A stretch of 57,362 nucleotides of DNA from the IMG/VR virus record IMGVR_UViG_3300030522_000007, positions 1-57,362 of that record, one strand, 5' to 3'. Below the pieces are notes generated by a model. That model made no database searches. It had not been told where the DNA came from and saw only the letters and a program-made list of their open reading frames with translations. Shown here piece by piece: positions 29,980 through 38,467 of the stretch. Positions within the stretch are counted from its first letter, which is position 1. Each line of letters begins with the position of its first letter. This stretch comes from a virus. Position numbers and translations under genes: made by a program.

Positions 29980-30512
29980 GCCCCGCTGAGATTGCGCTGC
30001 GCGAGTTGGTAGCCCTGCATGACTTGAAAGACGACATCGAGCGCTGGGTACGCGACGATTCAACCGGCCAGCAGTGGCCGCAGATGCAACCTTACGAACG
30101 GCGCATGGCTGCGGTCGATGACTACAACCGCCGCAAGCCCATAGCCTGGGAAGCCGCACGCGACGCGCTGAGGGCAGCAGCCGCGGTGCCCCAAGCGCCA
30201 GCACCTGCGCCGGCCGAGCCCTACAAGAACCTGCTTCTGGCTGCGCTGATGTCGCTGAACGACCTTCGCACTGCGGCTATTGCTCGCGGCCTTACAGACA
30301 CGGATGCCCGCCTGATCGTGGCCTGCGCCGTCATGGAGAGGATCGAAGCCGAGTTGCTGCAGCCTGATGACGACGCGCCGGCCCAGGCTGCGCCGCTGGT
30401 GGGGCCAGATGTGGCAACCGCAATCAGGATGATGGTCAGCCACTACGGCAACGACCCGCGCACTGAGTGCGTCAGGCAGTGGCTTGCCGAGGCCCAAGGA
30501 GCGGCCAAGTGA
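29976..30512 (+). CDS. Phage protein, unknown
   Basis: A protein of 178 residues, ATGA overlap upstream. The N-terminal helix (IALRELVALHDLKDDIERWV) and the AWEAARDALRAAAAVPQAPA linker are a stock pattern in phage cargo proteins; the C terminus is helical and ends DPRTECVRQWLAEAQ. No catalytic motif. Function unknown. Confidence 0.6.
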   Translation: MSPAEIALRELVALHDLKDDIERWVRDDSTGQQWPQMQPYERRMAAVDDYNRRKPIAWEAARDALRAAAAVPQAPAPAPAEPYKNLLLAALMSLNDLRTAAIARGLTDTDARLIVACAVMERIEAELLQPDDDAPAQAAPLVGPDVATAIRMMVSHYGNDPRTECVRQWLAEAQGAAK

Positions 30513-30556
30513 CCGCGCCTCAATTTTCCCCACCACGCTCGAAAGGAGCGCTCTCC

Positions 30557-30982
30557 ATGATCTACGAAGACATCGCCCGGATCTGCCACGAGGCCAACCG
30601 AGCCCTTTGCATCGCAGCCGGCGACCTGAGCCAACGCGAGTGGGCCGAGGCCCCGGCGTGGCAGCGCGACTCGGCCATTGCCGGTGTCGAGTTCCGCGAC
30701 CGCAACCCGCACGCACCTGCCAGCGCCACGCACGACGCCTGGAGCGAAGCCAAGACGCGCACCGGCTGGGTGTACGGCGAAGTGAAGGACGAGAACGCCA
30801 AGACGCACCCGTGCCTGGTGCCGTTCGAGCAACTGCCGCCGCACCAGCGCGCGAAGGATGTGCTGTTCGGTGCCATTTGCTCAGCCCTGCTGCCGCTGGC
30901 CCAGCCGCCGGCCGACAACGCGCATGTGGCGCCCGGCGCCTCCCTGTTCGGTGAGCCCGAGGCCTGCCAGACCGCGCCCTGA
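30557..30982 (+). CDS. RyR-domain protein
   Basis: A protein of 141 residues. The ATG at 30557 follows GAAAGGAG at 30540-30547; an in-frame GTG at 30509 is less likely. The RyR repeat pattern covers most of it: IYEDIARICHEANRALCIAA, then HDAWSEAKTRTGWVYGEVKD, KTHPCLVPFEQLPPHQRAKD. In bacteria and phages this domain has been predicted to bind nucleotide-type ligands in conflict systems (family knowledge, function unproven). It lies 50 bases before a short unknown gene and the Tad2-like gene. Confidence 0.8.
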   Translation: MIYEDIARICHEANRALCIAAGDLSQREWAEAPAWQRDSAIAGVEFRDRNPHAPASATHDAWSEAKTRTGWVYGEVKDENAKTHPCLVPFEQLPPHQRAKDVLFGAICSALLPLAQPPADNAHVAPGASLFGEPEACQTAP

Positions 30983-31033
30983 ACCCAGGCGAGCCGCCTG
31001 CCTTTGAAGCGCGGCATTTGAAGGACTGAAAAC

Positions 31034-31318
31034 ATGATCAAACCCACCATCGGCCGCAGAGTCTGGTTCTGGCCCAACGGCAGCACCGCGGTCGGCGCAA
31101 CGTCGGTCACAGTCATCGACGCGGCACAGCCATTCGATGCCGGAATCGTCTTCGTCTGGAACGACCGCATGGTCAATCTGGACGTGAAGGACCACTACGG
31201 CAAGGCCGCATCGGCCACCAGCGTGACGCTGCTGCAGGAAGAAGATTCAATCCCGCAGATCGGGTTCTACGCGACCTGGATGCCGTACCAAACAGGCCAA
31301 GCCAAGGCGGCGGCATGA
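31034..31318 (+). CDS. Small conserved phage protein, SH3-like
   Basis: A protein of 94 residues. Beta-rich: PTIGRRVWFWPNG, FDAGIVFVWNDRMVNLDVKD, and an end WMPYQTGQAKA that recurs in many phage genomes. Function is not known. It lies between the RyR gene and the Tad2-like gene and is coupled to the latter (ATGA at 31315). Confidence 0.7.
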   Translation: MIKPTIGRRVWFWPNGSTAVGATSVTVIDAAQPFDAGIVFVWNDRMVNLDVKDHYGKAASATSVTLLQEEDSIPQIGFYATWMPYQTGQAKAAA

Positions 31319-31674
31319 GCGGGTCCACTTTCGAGCGAGGCGACCGGCAGCATGGCGCGTTACTCGGCGGCCTCGAACAAGCGGCGAACGCTTGCGGCCA
31401 AGGCTACAGCGAGCCGCCCTATGTCCGCACGACAGTCGATGTGCGCGCGACGGCCAGCTTTGGCGAAGCGCTGATGGCGATGCGCGGCGGACAAAAGATT
31501 ACGCGCCGCGGCTGGAATGCAAGCGATCAATGGGTCGCCGTGCATCACCCACTCAAAGGCGCCTTCATCAGCGTGCCATTCGCCTGCCTGAAGAACTCGC
31601 GCGGAGATATGGTGCCGTGGGTGCCAAGCCAGGGCGATATGTTCGCCGAAGACTGGGCAATTCTGCCGGGCTAA
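31315..31674 (+). CDS. DUF2829/Tad2-like anti-defence protein
   Basis: A protein of 119 residues. Residues about 49-119 follow the DUF2829 pattern: FGEALMAMRGGQKITRRGW, then ISVPFACLKNSRGDMVPWV, then PSQGDMFAEDWAIL. Family members called Tad2 inhibit the Thoeris defence by sequestering its signal, a glycocyclic ADP-ribose (established for the family). This copy has an extra 48-residue N-terminal stretch that the shortest members lack. Whether it binds the same ligand is inference. Confidence 0.8.
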   Translation: MSGSTFERGDRQHGALLGGLEQAANACGQGYSEPPYVRTTVDVRATASFGEALMAMRGGQKITRRGWNASDQWVAVHHPLKGAFISVPFACLKNSRGDMVPWVPSQGDMFAEDWAILPG

Positions 31675-31676
31675 CC

Positions 31677-32129
31677 ATGCTCAAGAGCCGCGGCTTCCAG
31701 CCCCAGCGCCCACCGGCGCGCGACCGAACGGATGAGTTCAAGTCATTCGTCCTGCCGCGGCCGGTGGCGCGCATGGCTGGCGCCGCGGACATGGCCAGGC
31801 TTGCGCCTGCGCTGTTGGCGCCCATCGACCACTACAAGCCGGCAGCCACCGATGCTGCCGGCGCGCGGCACATGGGAAAGGTCGCTGCCCTGGGCTGCGT
31901 GCTCTGCCGGCGCCTCGGGCTTGGCACCACCGCGGCCGAGGTGCACCACGTGCGCGAGGGCCAGGGTGGAGCCCAACGCGCGAGCGACTTCCTTTCCGTG
32001 CCGCTCTGCCCGGAACACCACCGCGGCAATAGCGGCCTGCACGGGCTGGGCACCCGCGCCTTCGAGCGCCGGTACGGCATCGACGAACTCGGCCTGCTGG
32101 CCGAAACCATTGCGGAAATCACAGCGTGA
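31677..32129 (+). CDS. Ref-like HNH nuclease
   Basis: A protein of 150 residues starting ATG at 31677. The C-terminal 80 residues have the Ref/HNH pattern: HMGKVAALGCVLCRRLG, EVHHVREGQGGAQRASDFL, PLCPEHHRGNSGLHGLG, ERRYGIDEL, with paired cysteines for zinc. P1 Ref is a RecA-dependent nuclease (family knowledge). The N-terminal 65 residues are a disordered tail. It probably acts in recombination or host-DNA cutting. Confidence 0.75.
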   Translation: MLKSRGFQPQRPPARDRTDEFKSFVLPRPVARMAGAADMARLAPALLAPIDHYKPAATDAAGARHMGKVAALGCVLCRRLGLGTTAAEVHHVREGQGGAQRASDFLSVPLCPEHHRGNSGLHGLGTRAFERRYGIDELGLLAETIAEITA

Positions 32130-32335
32130 AGCGCCGCCCCAAGCCCACCAAGCGCCAGCGCCAGAAGCGCGAGCACAAGGTGCACCGCGACCGGCTAAGC
32201 GCTGGCCGCGTCTTCCGGGTGCGCCCAAACCCTGCCGAGCCGTTCATCGTCGAGGTCCGCCTTTGCGCGCGACGGCCGGCGCATGCGAGGCCTGATGAAC
32301 TTCCACGACGGCCAGGCCTTGACCGCCGACATTGA
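32126..32335 (+). CDS. Small very basic protein, unknown
   Basis: A protein of 69 residues with a GTG start overlapping the Ref-like stop. The first 30 residues are almost all Lys and Arg (MKRRPKPTKRQRQKREHKVH). The last third overlaps the next gene by 53 bases and may be less constrained. Likely nucleic-acid binding, otherwise unknown. Confidence 0.5.
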   Translation: MKRRPKPTKRQRQKREHKVHRDRLSAGRVFRVRPNPAEPFIVEVRLCARRPAHARPDELPRRPGLDRRH

Positions 32336-32624
32336 GCGCACCGTCATGGGCCTAGTGCGCACTTGGTACGGAAAGCGCACTCGCCGCGAAGCCGTGACCC
32401 GCCCGCGCGGCCTGGTCGCCCGCATGTACCTCAACGTGCGCGACCTTCGCGACAAACCCGGCGAAATCATCGCCCACGAGTGCACGCACGCGGCCATGGG
32501 CTACAGCCGGCTGAAGCGCGCGAACCTAGACGTCATGCCCGGCGAAGAAGTCCTGGCGCACGCCGTTGGCCGCCTGGTGAGCCAGGTCAACCGAATCTGC
32601 TACGCGCACGGAGTGTGGTCATGA
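32283..32624 (+). CDS. Small zinc-metallopeptidase-like protein
   Basis: A protein of 113 residues; the start is ATG at 32283, or 32295. The motif IIAHECTHAAMG contains HExxH at about residues 62-66, typical of zinc peptidases, and a following Glu in PGEEVLAHAVGRL could be the third ligand. It has no signal peptide, so it acts inside the cell. Small phage peptidases of this kind are seen near replication or packaging genes; substrate unknown. Confidence 0.65.
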   Translation: MRGLMNFHDGQALTADIERTVMGLVRTWYGKRTRREAVTRPRGLVARMYLNVRDLRDKPGEIIAHECTHAAMGYSRLKRANLDVMPGEEVLAHAVGRLVSQVNRICYAHGVWS

Positions 32625-32962
32625 ACATGCCAGCAGCCGTTGGGCGCCCATCCGAAGCCGTGGCCTTGATCGAGACAAGCCCGCCGCCGGTACCAGCCTG
32701 CTGGACCAGCAAGGCCGACTGGCAGAGCTGGCTGATCTCCGCGCACCTGTCCGGCGAGCTGATCACCAGGGTGGAAGACCGCGGCGGCTACGGTGGCCGG
32801 CCAAGGGTCGTGCGCCACGTGTTCGTCACCCACATCGACCACTGCATCGACTGCCACGCCGCTGCGCGGGCCCGGGCGCAGGCAGTGGGGAAGTGCAACC
32901 CATCGCCGCAGCAACTGGACCGGGATGAGGAAAACAGAGCGGCGGCTGACCCCGAAGGGTAG
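32621..32962 (+). CDS. Last gene of the early rightward operon, unknown
   Basis: A protein of 113 residues, ATGA overlap upstream. Short patterns DHCIDCHAAARARAQAVG and WTSKADWQSWLISAHLSGE are recognisable in many phages directly before the terminase genes. The cysteine/histidine cluster could bind metal. Function unknown. Confidence 0.6.
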   Translation: MNMPAAVGRPSEAVALIETSPPPVPACWTSKADWQSWLISAHLSGELITRVEDRGGYGGRPRVVRHVFVTHIDHCIDCHAAARARAQAVGKCNPSPQQLDRDEENRAAADPEG

Positions 32963-32965
32963 GCC

Positions 32966-33000
32966 GCACCCACTAAACCCCGGAAGGCCGCCGATATAAA
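32966..33000 (+). promoter_or_regulatory. Late-promoter-like element, copy B (terminase operon)
   Basis: GCACCCACTAAACCCCG at 32966-32982, then GCCGATATAAA at 32990-33000, 15 bases from the AAA to GATA. The TATAAA would place the transcription start close to the ATG at 33008. The first 17 bases are identical to copy C at 49088. The box has no good sigma70 -35; TAAA plus GCCGATA recalls flagellar sigma28 promoters but with a spacer 3 bases shorter. Confidence 0.65.
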
Positions 33001-33007
33001 CGGCGGC

Positions 33008-33697
33008 ATGGTTTCAACTGCAACCTCGAAGGACGCCCCGGCCCGCAAGAGCGTCGACTACGAGCGCATCGAGCCGGACTGGCGCGCAGGCATCAAGAGC
33101 CCCGGTCAACTCGCCACCGAGTACACCGCCGCCACTGGGCAAAGCGTCTCGCGCGTTGCGATCATCAAGCACTTCGAGAAGCTGAAGGTTCCACGCGACC
33201 TTAAGGCAAGGATTCAGGCAAAGGCCGATTCGCTGGTTGCAGCGTCGCTGGTTACAGGCGCGGTTTCAGATGAAACCAAGGCGCGGGATTCGGAGATCGT
33301 CGCGGCGGGAGCGATTCGTTCCGCCACGATCCAGCTGTCACAGCGAACGGACATCGCCAGGGCGCGCAAACTGGCCATGGGCCTACTGGCCGAACTGGAG
33401 GCGCAGACAGGCAACCTGCCCGGCATGGTCGAACTTGGCCAGATCCTGCGGGCGCCGAACGAGCGCGGCAGCGACGAGCTCAACGACCTGTACCGGTCGG
33501 TGATCTCGCTGCCTGAGCGCACCAAGACCATGAAGGCGCTGGCCGAAACGCTCAAGCACCTGATCGGGCTTGAGCGCGAAGCCTACGGGTTGACAGCCGA
33601 CAAGCCGGAAACGCCGATCAAAGACCTGAGCGACGACGCTTTGCTAGACCGGTTCGCCCGCCTGTCGGCCCAGGCCAGCCAGAAGGCCGCGAAGTGA
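33008..33697 (+). CDS. terS: Terminase small subunit
   Basis: A protein of 229 residues. It has an N-terminal helical DNA-binding part (VDYERIEPDWRAGIKSPGQL, SRVAIIKHFEKL) and a long helical oligomerisation part (ARARKLAMGLLAELEAQTGN; MKALAETLKHLIGLEREAYG). The layout is that of phage small terminases, which recognise the packaging site and feed DNA to the large subunit encoded next, coupled by GTGA. Family call from pattern and position. Confidence 0.8.
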   Translation: MVSTATSKDAPARKSVDYERIEPDWRAGIKSPGQLATEYTAATGQSVSRVAIIKHFEKLKVPRDLKARIQAKADSLVAASLVTGAVSDETKARDSEIVAAGAIRSATIQLSQRTDIARARKLAMGLLAELEAQTGNLPGMVELGQILRAPNERGSDELNDLYRSVISLPERTKTMKALAETLKHLIGLEREAYGLTADKPETPIKDLSDDALLDRFARLSAQASQKAAK

Positions 33698-35169
33698 ACG
33701 CCAGGCTCAACCTCGCTGCCATGAGCGCCGTCGAGCGCGCCGAGTTCGCGGCGGTGATGGAAGAGATGGAGCGCCGGCAGACGCGCAAGCTGCTTGGCAC
33801 CATGTTCCCGGACACTGGACCGCTGCGGCGCGAACTGTACCCGCGCCAACTGCAATTCTTCGCCGACGGCGCCAAGAAGTCGGAGCGGGTATTTCTGGCC
33901 GGCAACCGGATCGGCAAGACGATGTGCGCCGGCACCGAGTGCACATTCCACCTGACCGGGGTCTATCCGGACTGGTGGGACGGCAGGCGGTTCGACAAGC
34001 CGATCCGCGCTCTCATCAGCGGCGACACCCACGACTCCACGCGGGACATCTTGCAGTTGAAGATGCTGGGCGCCACCACAGACCGGCCCGACAAGATCGG
34101 CACCGGCCTGATCCCGGGCGCGCTCATCAATTCCTGGGTGCCGCGGCCGCACGTCAAGGGAGCCATTGAGAAGGTGATGGTCCACCATGTCAGCGGCGGC
34201 GAGTCCGAGTTGTGGATTCGATCCTACGTGCAGGGCCGCGAGCTGTTCCAGGGCTTCGAACTCGACCTGTTCTGGCCCGACGAAGAGTGCCCCGAGGATG
34301 TTTACGACGAGGGCCAGATTCGCCTGATGACCAACCGCGGCATCAGCATGCTCACCTTCACGCCGATCAACGGTCTCACGCCGCTGGTGGCGCGCCTGAC
34401 CGACACCGAAAACGAAGGCGCCGCGCATCGGTCTGTCGTGATGTGCGGCTGGGACGACGTTCCCCACCTCGATGAGGCGATGAAGGCCGAGATGCTGGCC
34501 AAGCTTCCGCCGCACCAGCGCGACGCCCGCACAAAAGGCATACCGGCGCTTGGCTCAGGCGCGATCTACCCGGTGGCCGAGTCGGAGGTGGTCTGCGAGC
34601 CCTTCGTGATCCCTGACCACTGGGCCCGCTGCTACGGCATGGACGTGGGGTGGAACACCACGGCGGCTGTCTGGGGCGCGCACGACCGCGACGCGGATGT
34701 GGTCTACATCTACACCGAGCACTACCGCGGCCAGGCCGAGCCCAGCGTGCACGCCGAGGCCATCAAGGCGCGCGGCAAGTGGATTCAGGGTGCGATCGAC
34801 CCGGCGTCACGCGGGCGCCTGCAGGATGACGGCGCGCAACTCTTGCAGATGTACACCGACCTTGGTTTGCTCCTTGCCGAGGCTGAAAACGCGGTCGAGT
34901 CCGGGCTCTACGAGGTGTGGCAGCGGCTGTCTACCGGCCGGTTGAAGATTTTTCGGACCTGCGTCAACACCCTGGCCGAGTACCGCCTGTACCGGCGAGA
35001 CGCAAAGGGCCGCCGCGTGAAAGAGCGCGACCACGCGATGGACGCGCTGCGGTATCTGGTCATGAGCGGCCTTGCGATCGCGCGGGTCAATCCCATCGAC
35101 GACAAGACGGAGCGCTGGCGCGACCGCCTTGGCAAACTCACCGGCAACCGCAGCGCGGTTGGAACCTGA
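33694..35169 (+). CDS. terL: Terminase large subunit
   Basis: A protein of 491 residues with a GTG start overlapping the terS stop. The ATPase domain has Walker A AGNRIGKT at about 69-76 and Walker B LDLFWPDEECP at about 190-200. The nuclease domain starts with YGMDVGWNTTAAVWG (Asp about 317) and ends with KERDHAMDALRYLVMSG. It cuts the concatemer and pumps DNA through the portal. All motifs present. Confidence 0.92.
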   Translation: MNARLNLAAMSAVERAEFAAVMEEMERRQTRKLLGTMFPDTGPLRRELYPRQLQFFADGAKKSERVFLAGNRIGKTMCAGTECTFHLTGVYPDWWDGRRFDKPIRALISGDTHDSTRDILQLKMLGATTDRPDKIGTGLIPGALINSWVPRPHVKGAIEKVMVHHVSGGESELWIRSYVQGRELFQGFELDLFWPDEECPEDVYDEGQIRLMTNRGISMLTFTPINGLTPLVARLTDTENEGAAHRSVVMCGWDDVPHLDEAMKAEMLAKLPPHQRDARTKGIPALGSGAIYPVAESEVVCEPFVIPDHWARCYGMDVGWNTTAAVWGAHDRDADVVYIYTEHYRGQAEPSVHAEAIKARGKWIQGAIDPASRGRLQDDGAQLLQMYTDLGLLLAEAENAVESGLYEVWQRLSTGRLKIFRTCVNTLAEYRLYRRDAKGRRVKERDHAMDALRYLVMSGLAIARVNPIDDKTERWRDRLGKLTGNRSAVGT

Positions 35170-37337
35170 TGGCAGACCAAACCGCTTCAGAAACACCAGA
35201 CCCCAACGTCGACGAGAAGGCCGTCGCGTCGGAGAACTGGGACCGTTACCGCTACGTGGTGCAGCGCGGCCACCGCGAGTACACGCGCCAGGCGCAGATA
35301 TGCGAGCGCATGTACCTCGGTGGCGGCCGACAGTGGGATCCTGATGAAGCGGCAGCGCTGCGCGCCCAGAAGCGCCAGCCCTACGAGTTCAACGAGATCC
35401 TGCCCAGCATCAACAGCGCCATTGGGCACCAGATTCGCAACCGGCTCGACATCGCGTTCCGGCCGCGTGGCGGCAAGTCAGACCAGGCGCAGGCCGACAT
35501 CCGCAGCAAGGTGATCATGCAGATCGCCGACCGGACGCGCCTGCACTGGAAGGAAACCGAAGTCTTCGGCGATGGCTTGATCCAGCAGCGCGGGTACTAC
35601 GACGTGCGCATGGAGTTCGGCCAGAACATGCAGGGGAACATCAGGATCGATGTGCTCGACCCGATGGACGTGATCCCAGACCCGGACGCGAAGACCTATG
35701 AGCCCGCCGGCTGGGAGGACGTGATCCGCACGCGCTGGCTCACCGAGTTCGATATCGTCAACGACTACGGTCAGGCCGCGGCGGACAAGGCCATGGCCTC
35801 GAAGCCAGACGATGCCGACGTTGGGGAGTACGACGACACGGGCGCGGCGCGCTCGAAATTCGCGGACCCCAACAAGCACGGACTCAGCTACGACGCCTAC
35901 TACACCGACGGCAAGATCAGGCGCGTCCGTGTGGTGGAGCGCCAGCGCTGGATCAACACCATGAGCCGGGTTCTGTTCTACCCACGCACCGGTGACCGCA
36001 AGCTGGCCGACAACCTGACGCCCGAGGTCATCAAGAAGCAGACCGAGGCGGGCGCGCTCATGACCAAGGCCATGCAGCGCCGCGTCAAGTGGGTGGCCAG
36101 CACCACCGACGTGACGCTGCACAACGACTGGTCGCCCTACGACACGTTTTCGATCATTCCTTACTTCGCGTTCTTCCGGCGCGGCCAGACGCTGGGCCTG
36201 GTGGACAACGCCATCGGACCGCAGCAGGCGCGGAACAAGGCCCTGGCGCAGTTCGTGCACATCGTCAACAGCGCGGCCAACTCGGGCTGGGTGTCAGAGC
36301 AAAACTCGATCACGAACTTGAAGCCAGGCGAGCTTGAATCGAAGGGTGCGATGACCGGCCTGCACATCGAGGTGATGAAGGGCGCGAAGTATCCCGAGAA
36401 GATCGCGCCGAATCAGGTGCCCACCGGCGTCGACCGCCTGGTGGAAATCACGACCAACGCGCTCAAGAGCGTGACGGTCCCGGATGCCATGCGAGGCCAG
36501 GATGGCGAGGACACCAGCGGCGTGGCCCGCCAGACCCAGCAGTTCGCCGCTCAGCAGCAGATCGCGGTGCCGCTGGACAACCTGGCCCGCACGCGCCACA
36601 TGCTCGGCGAGAAACTGCAGCAGCTCACGCAGCAGTACTACACCGAAGAGCGCACCTTCCGCATCACCGAGACCGACTTCGCCACCGGCAAGCCGGTCGA
36701 GACGCCCATCACGATCAACCAGTTCGATCCCGTCACCGGCGCTTTCATCAACGACCTCACCGAGGGCGAATACGACGTGGTGGTGTCCGAGCAGCCCATC
36801 GCGGCGACGTTCGAAGACAGCCAGTTCAACCAGGCCATGGACATGCGCAAGGCTGGCGTGGCGATACCCGACGTGGCCGTGGTGCAGTCCAGCAGCCTGA
36901 GCCGCAAGGCTGACATCGTGGAGCAGATGCAGGGCGCGAACACCGTGGACCCGACCGTCGAAGCCAAGACGGCACTGCTGAAGGCGCAGACCGAAAAGAC
37001 CCAGGCCGAGACCGTGCAGGCGGCCGTGACGAGCATGTTCAGCGCGACGCAGGCGGCCAATCAAATCGCTGCCGTGCCAGGCGTCGCGCCCATGGCCGAC
37101 ACGATGCTGCGGTCGGCGGGCTACGTGGACAAGGATGGCGCACCGCTGATACCAGACGCTGGCATTGAGCCGCTGGGCCCGGCCGCCAAGGGCCCTGGCC
37201 AGCCCGCCACGCACCCAGCGCCTGGTGGCGTGCCTGCGAACACCTCCCCCAACTTCCCGCCCAAGCCGCAGGCCGCCGACATCGGCGCCGCGGCCGGCAT
37301 CGAACGCGCCGATGCGGCGCTTGGAGAACCACGATGA
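35169..37337 (+). CDS. Portal protein (P22-like)
   Basis: A protein of 722 residues. The ATG at 35169 shares a base with the terL stop (TGATG); the longer open frame upstream is rejected. The N terminus ENWDRYRYVVQRGHREYTRQ, QWDPDEAAALRAQKRQPYEF, INSAIGHQIRNRLDIAF and the middle DVIPDPDAKTYEPAGWEDV are typical of P22-type portals. It forms the dodecameric DNA channel at the capsid vertex. Coupled to a 60-residue gene downstream. Confidence 0.88.
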   Translation: MADQTASETPDPNVDEKAVASENWDRYRYVVQRGHREYTRQAQICERMYLGGGRQWDPDEAAALRAQKRQPYEFNEILPSINSAIGHQIRNRLDIAFRPRGGKSDQAQADIRSKVIMQIADRTRLHWKETEVFGDGLIQQRGYYDVRMEFGQNMQGNIRIDVLDPMDVIPDPDAKTYEPAGWEDVIRTRWLTEFDIVNDYGQAAADKAMASKPDDADVGEYDDTGAARSKFADPNKHGLSYDAYYTDGKIRRVRVVERQRWINTMSRVLFYPRTGDRKLADNLTPEVIKKQTEAGALMTKAMQRRVKWVASTTDVTLHNDWSPYDTFSIIPYFAFFRRGQTLGLVDNAIGPQQARNKALAQFVHIVNSAANSGWVSEQNSITNLKPGELESKGAMTGLHIEVMKGAKYPEKIAPNQVPTGVDRLVEITTNALKSVTVPDAMRGQDGEDTSGVARQTQQFAAQQQIAVPLDNLARTRHMLGEKLQQLTQQYYTEERTFRITETDFATGKPVETPITINQFDPVTGAFINDLTEGEYDVVVSEQPIAATFEDSQFNQAMDMRKAGVAIPDVAVVQSSSLSRKADIVEQMQGANTVDPTVEAKTALLKAQTEKTQAETVQAAVTSMFSATQAANQIAAVPGVAPMADTMLRSAGYVDKDGAPLIPDAGIEPLGPAAKGPGQPATHPAPGGVPANTSPNFPPKPQAADIGAAAGIERADAALGEPR

Positions 37338-37516
37338 GCAGAAGCAAAACCATTGGCCTCGACCAGAACTGGATGGCCCAGTCCGACATGCGCACGCTGA
37401 TCGAGGCCCAGGTGATCCAGAACGACCCGAAGCGCTTCAAGGCGGCCAAGGCCGAAGCCAAGAAGCAGGCAGCAGCGCTCGGAGAAGCGTTCGAGCCGAC
37501 CACGAAGAAGCCCTGA
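37334..37516 (+). CDS. Small structural-operon protein, unknown
   Basis: A protein of 60 residues, ATGA overlap with the portal stop. Lys/Ala-rich helix (FKAAKAEAKKQAAALGEAFE). Short proteins of this type between portal and scaffold are frequent in podoviruses; function unknown. Confidence 0.65.
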   Translation: MSRSKTIGLDQNWMAQSDMRTLIEAQVIQNDPKRFKAAKAEAKKQAAALGEAFEPTTKKP

Positions 37517-37561
37517 CCCACCACGCCGCATCAGACGGCTCAACCACCCGAAGGAATCAAC

Positions 37562-38467
37562 ATGACCACCGCCACCGAAGTTGACCAAGACCTCGATGTA
37601 GTCGTCGTCGAAGACAACGGCAACACGCCCCAGACACCCGAAGAGATCGCGGCCGCCGAAGCCGCACGCACCGCAGCCCTGCGCCAGGTCGCGGCTGGCA
37701 TCGACGATCCGGAGGCTGGCGCCGGCAAGGGCCAGTTCATCCCCAAGGGCCGGTTCGATGAGGTCAACGTTCGAAAGAACGCGCTCGAACTGGAAAACGC
37801 CCAACTGCTGGCGCTGCTGGCTGCCGGCGGGAAGGCGCCTGCACCTACTGCTGGCGCACCTGCGGCCGCAGCCGAGTTCGACGCACGGGCTGCAATGAAG
37901 GAAAAGATCGCAGCCCTGGTGGCCGGCGACGACGACAAGGCGCTCGAGCTCGAAGAGAAGATCAACGCCCACAACATCAAGGTGGCAACGGCCCAGGCGC
38001 GCGCGGAGTTCGAGCAGTCCAACACCGAGCGCACGGCGAAGCAGCAGACCGAAGCGCTGCAGACCGCCGCCGCCGAGATGAAAAAGGCCTACCCGCAGCT
38101 CGACGAGAAGAGCGACAAGGTGGACCCCGACGCGATCGACTTCGTGATCGCCAAGCGGGACGCGCTGGCCCGCACCGGCATGCCGCCGGACGCTGCCCTG
38201 CGGGAGGCCGTGAAGGTCGTGGCGAAGCGTTTCGGGTTCGATGAGCCGGCCGATCACGGCGCACCCAGCAAACCCAACGCGGCCGATGACAGACTCGTTG
38301 CTGCGCGCGCACGGGCTGCGACGGCCGCGGCCCAACAGCCACCGAACCTGGGTGGCAAAGGGGACCGGGCAACGCAGACCGCGCGCCAGAATGTCGAGAC
38401 GATGACAGACGAGGAATTCGCCGCTCTGCCGGACGCTGAAAAGAGGCGGCTGCGCGGCGATATGTAG
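37562..38467 (+). CDS. Scaffolding-like protein
   Basis: A protein of 301 residues; the ATG at 37562 has AAGGA upstream. Highly acidic N terminus (DVVVVEDNGNTPQTPEEIAA), long charged helices (ALELENAQLLALLAAGG; KINAHNIKVATAQARAEFEQ) and a basic C terminus ending KRRLRGDM. Position directly before the capsid gene and this composition are typical of internal scaffolds that guide procapsid assembly and then leave. No protease motif. Confidence 0.75.
   Translation: MTTATEVDQDLDVVVVEDNGNTPQTPEEIAAAEAARTAALRQVAAGIDDPEAGAGKGQFIPKGRFDEVNVRKNALELENAQLLALLAAGGKAPAPTAGAPAAAAEFDARAAMKEKIAALVAGDDDKALELEEKINAHNIKVATAQARAEFEQSNTERTAKQQTEALQTAAAEMKKAYPQLDEKSDKVDPDAIDFVIAKRDALARTGMPPDAALREAVKVVAKRFGFDEPADHGAPSKPNAADDRLVAARARAATAAAQQPPNLGGKGDRATQTARQNVETMTDEEFAALPDAEKRRLRGDM

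Noticed and set aside
32974-33000. True flagellar sigma28 promoter at the terminase operon
   Set aside because: TAAA and GCCGATA match, but the distance is three bases shorter than the usual spacer, and copy A lacks the second box; kept only as a resemblance.
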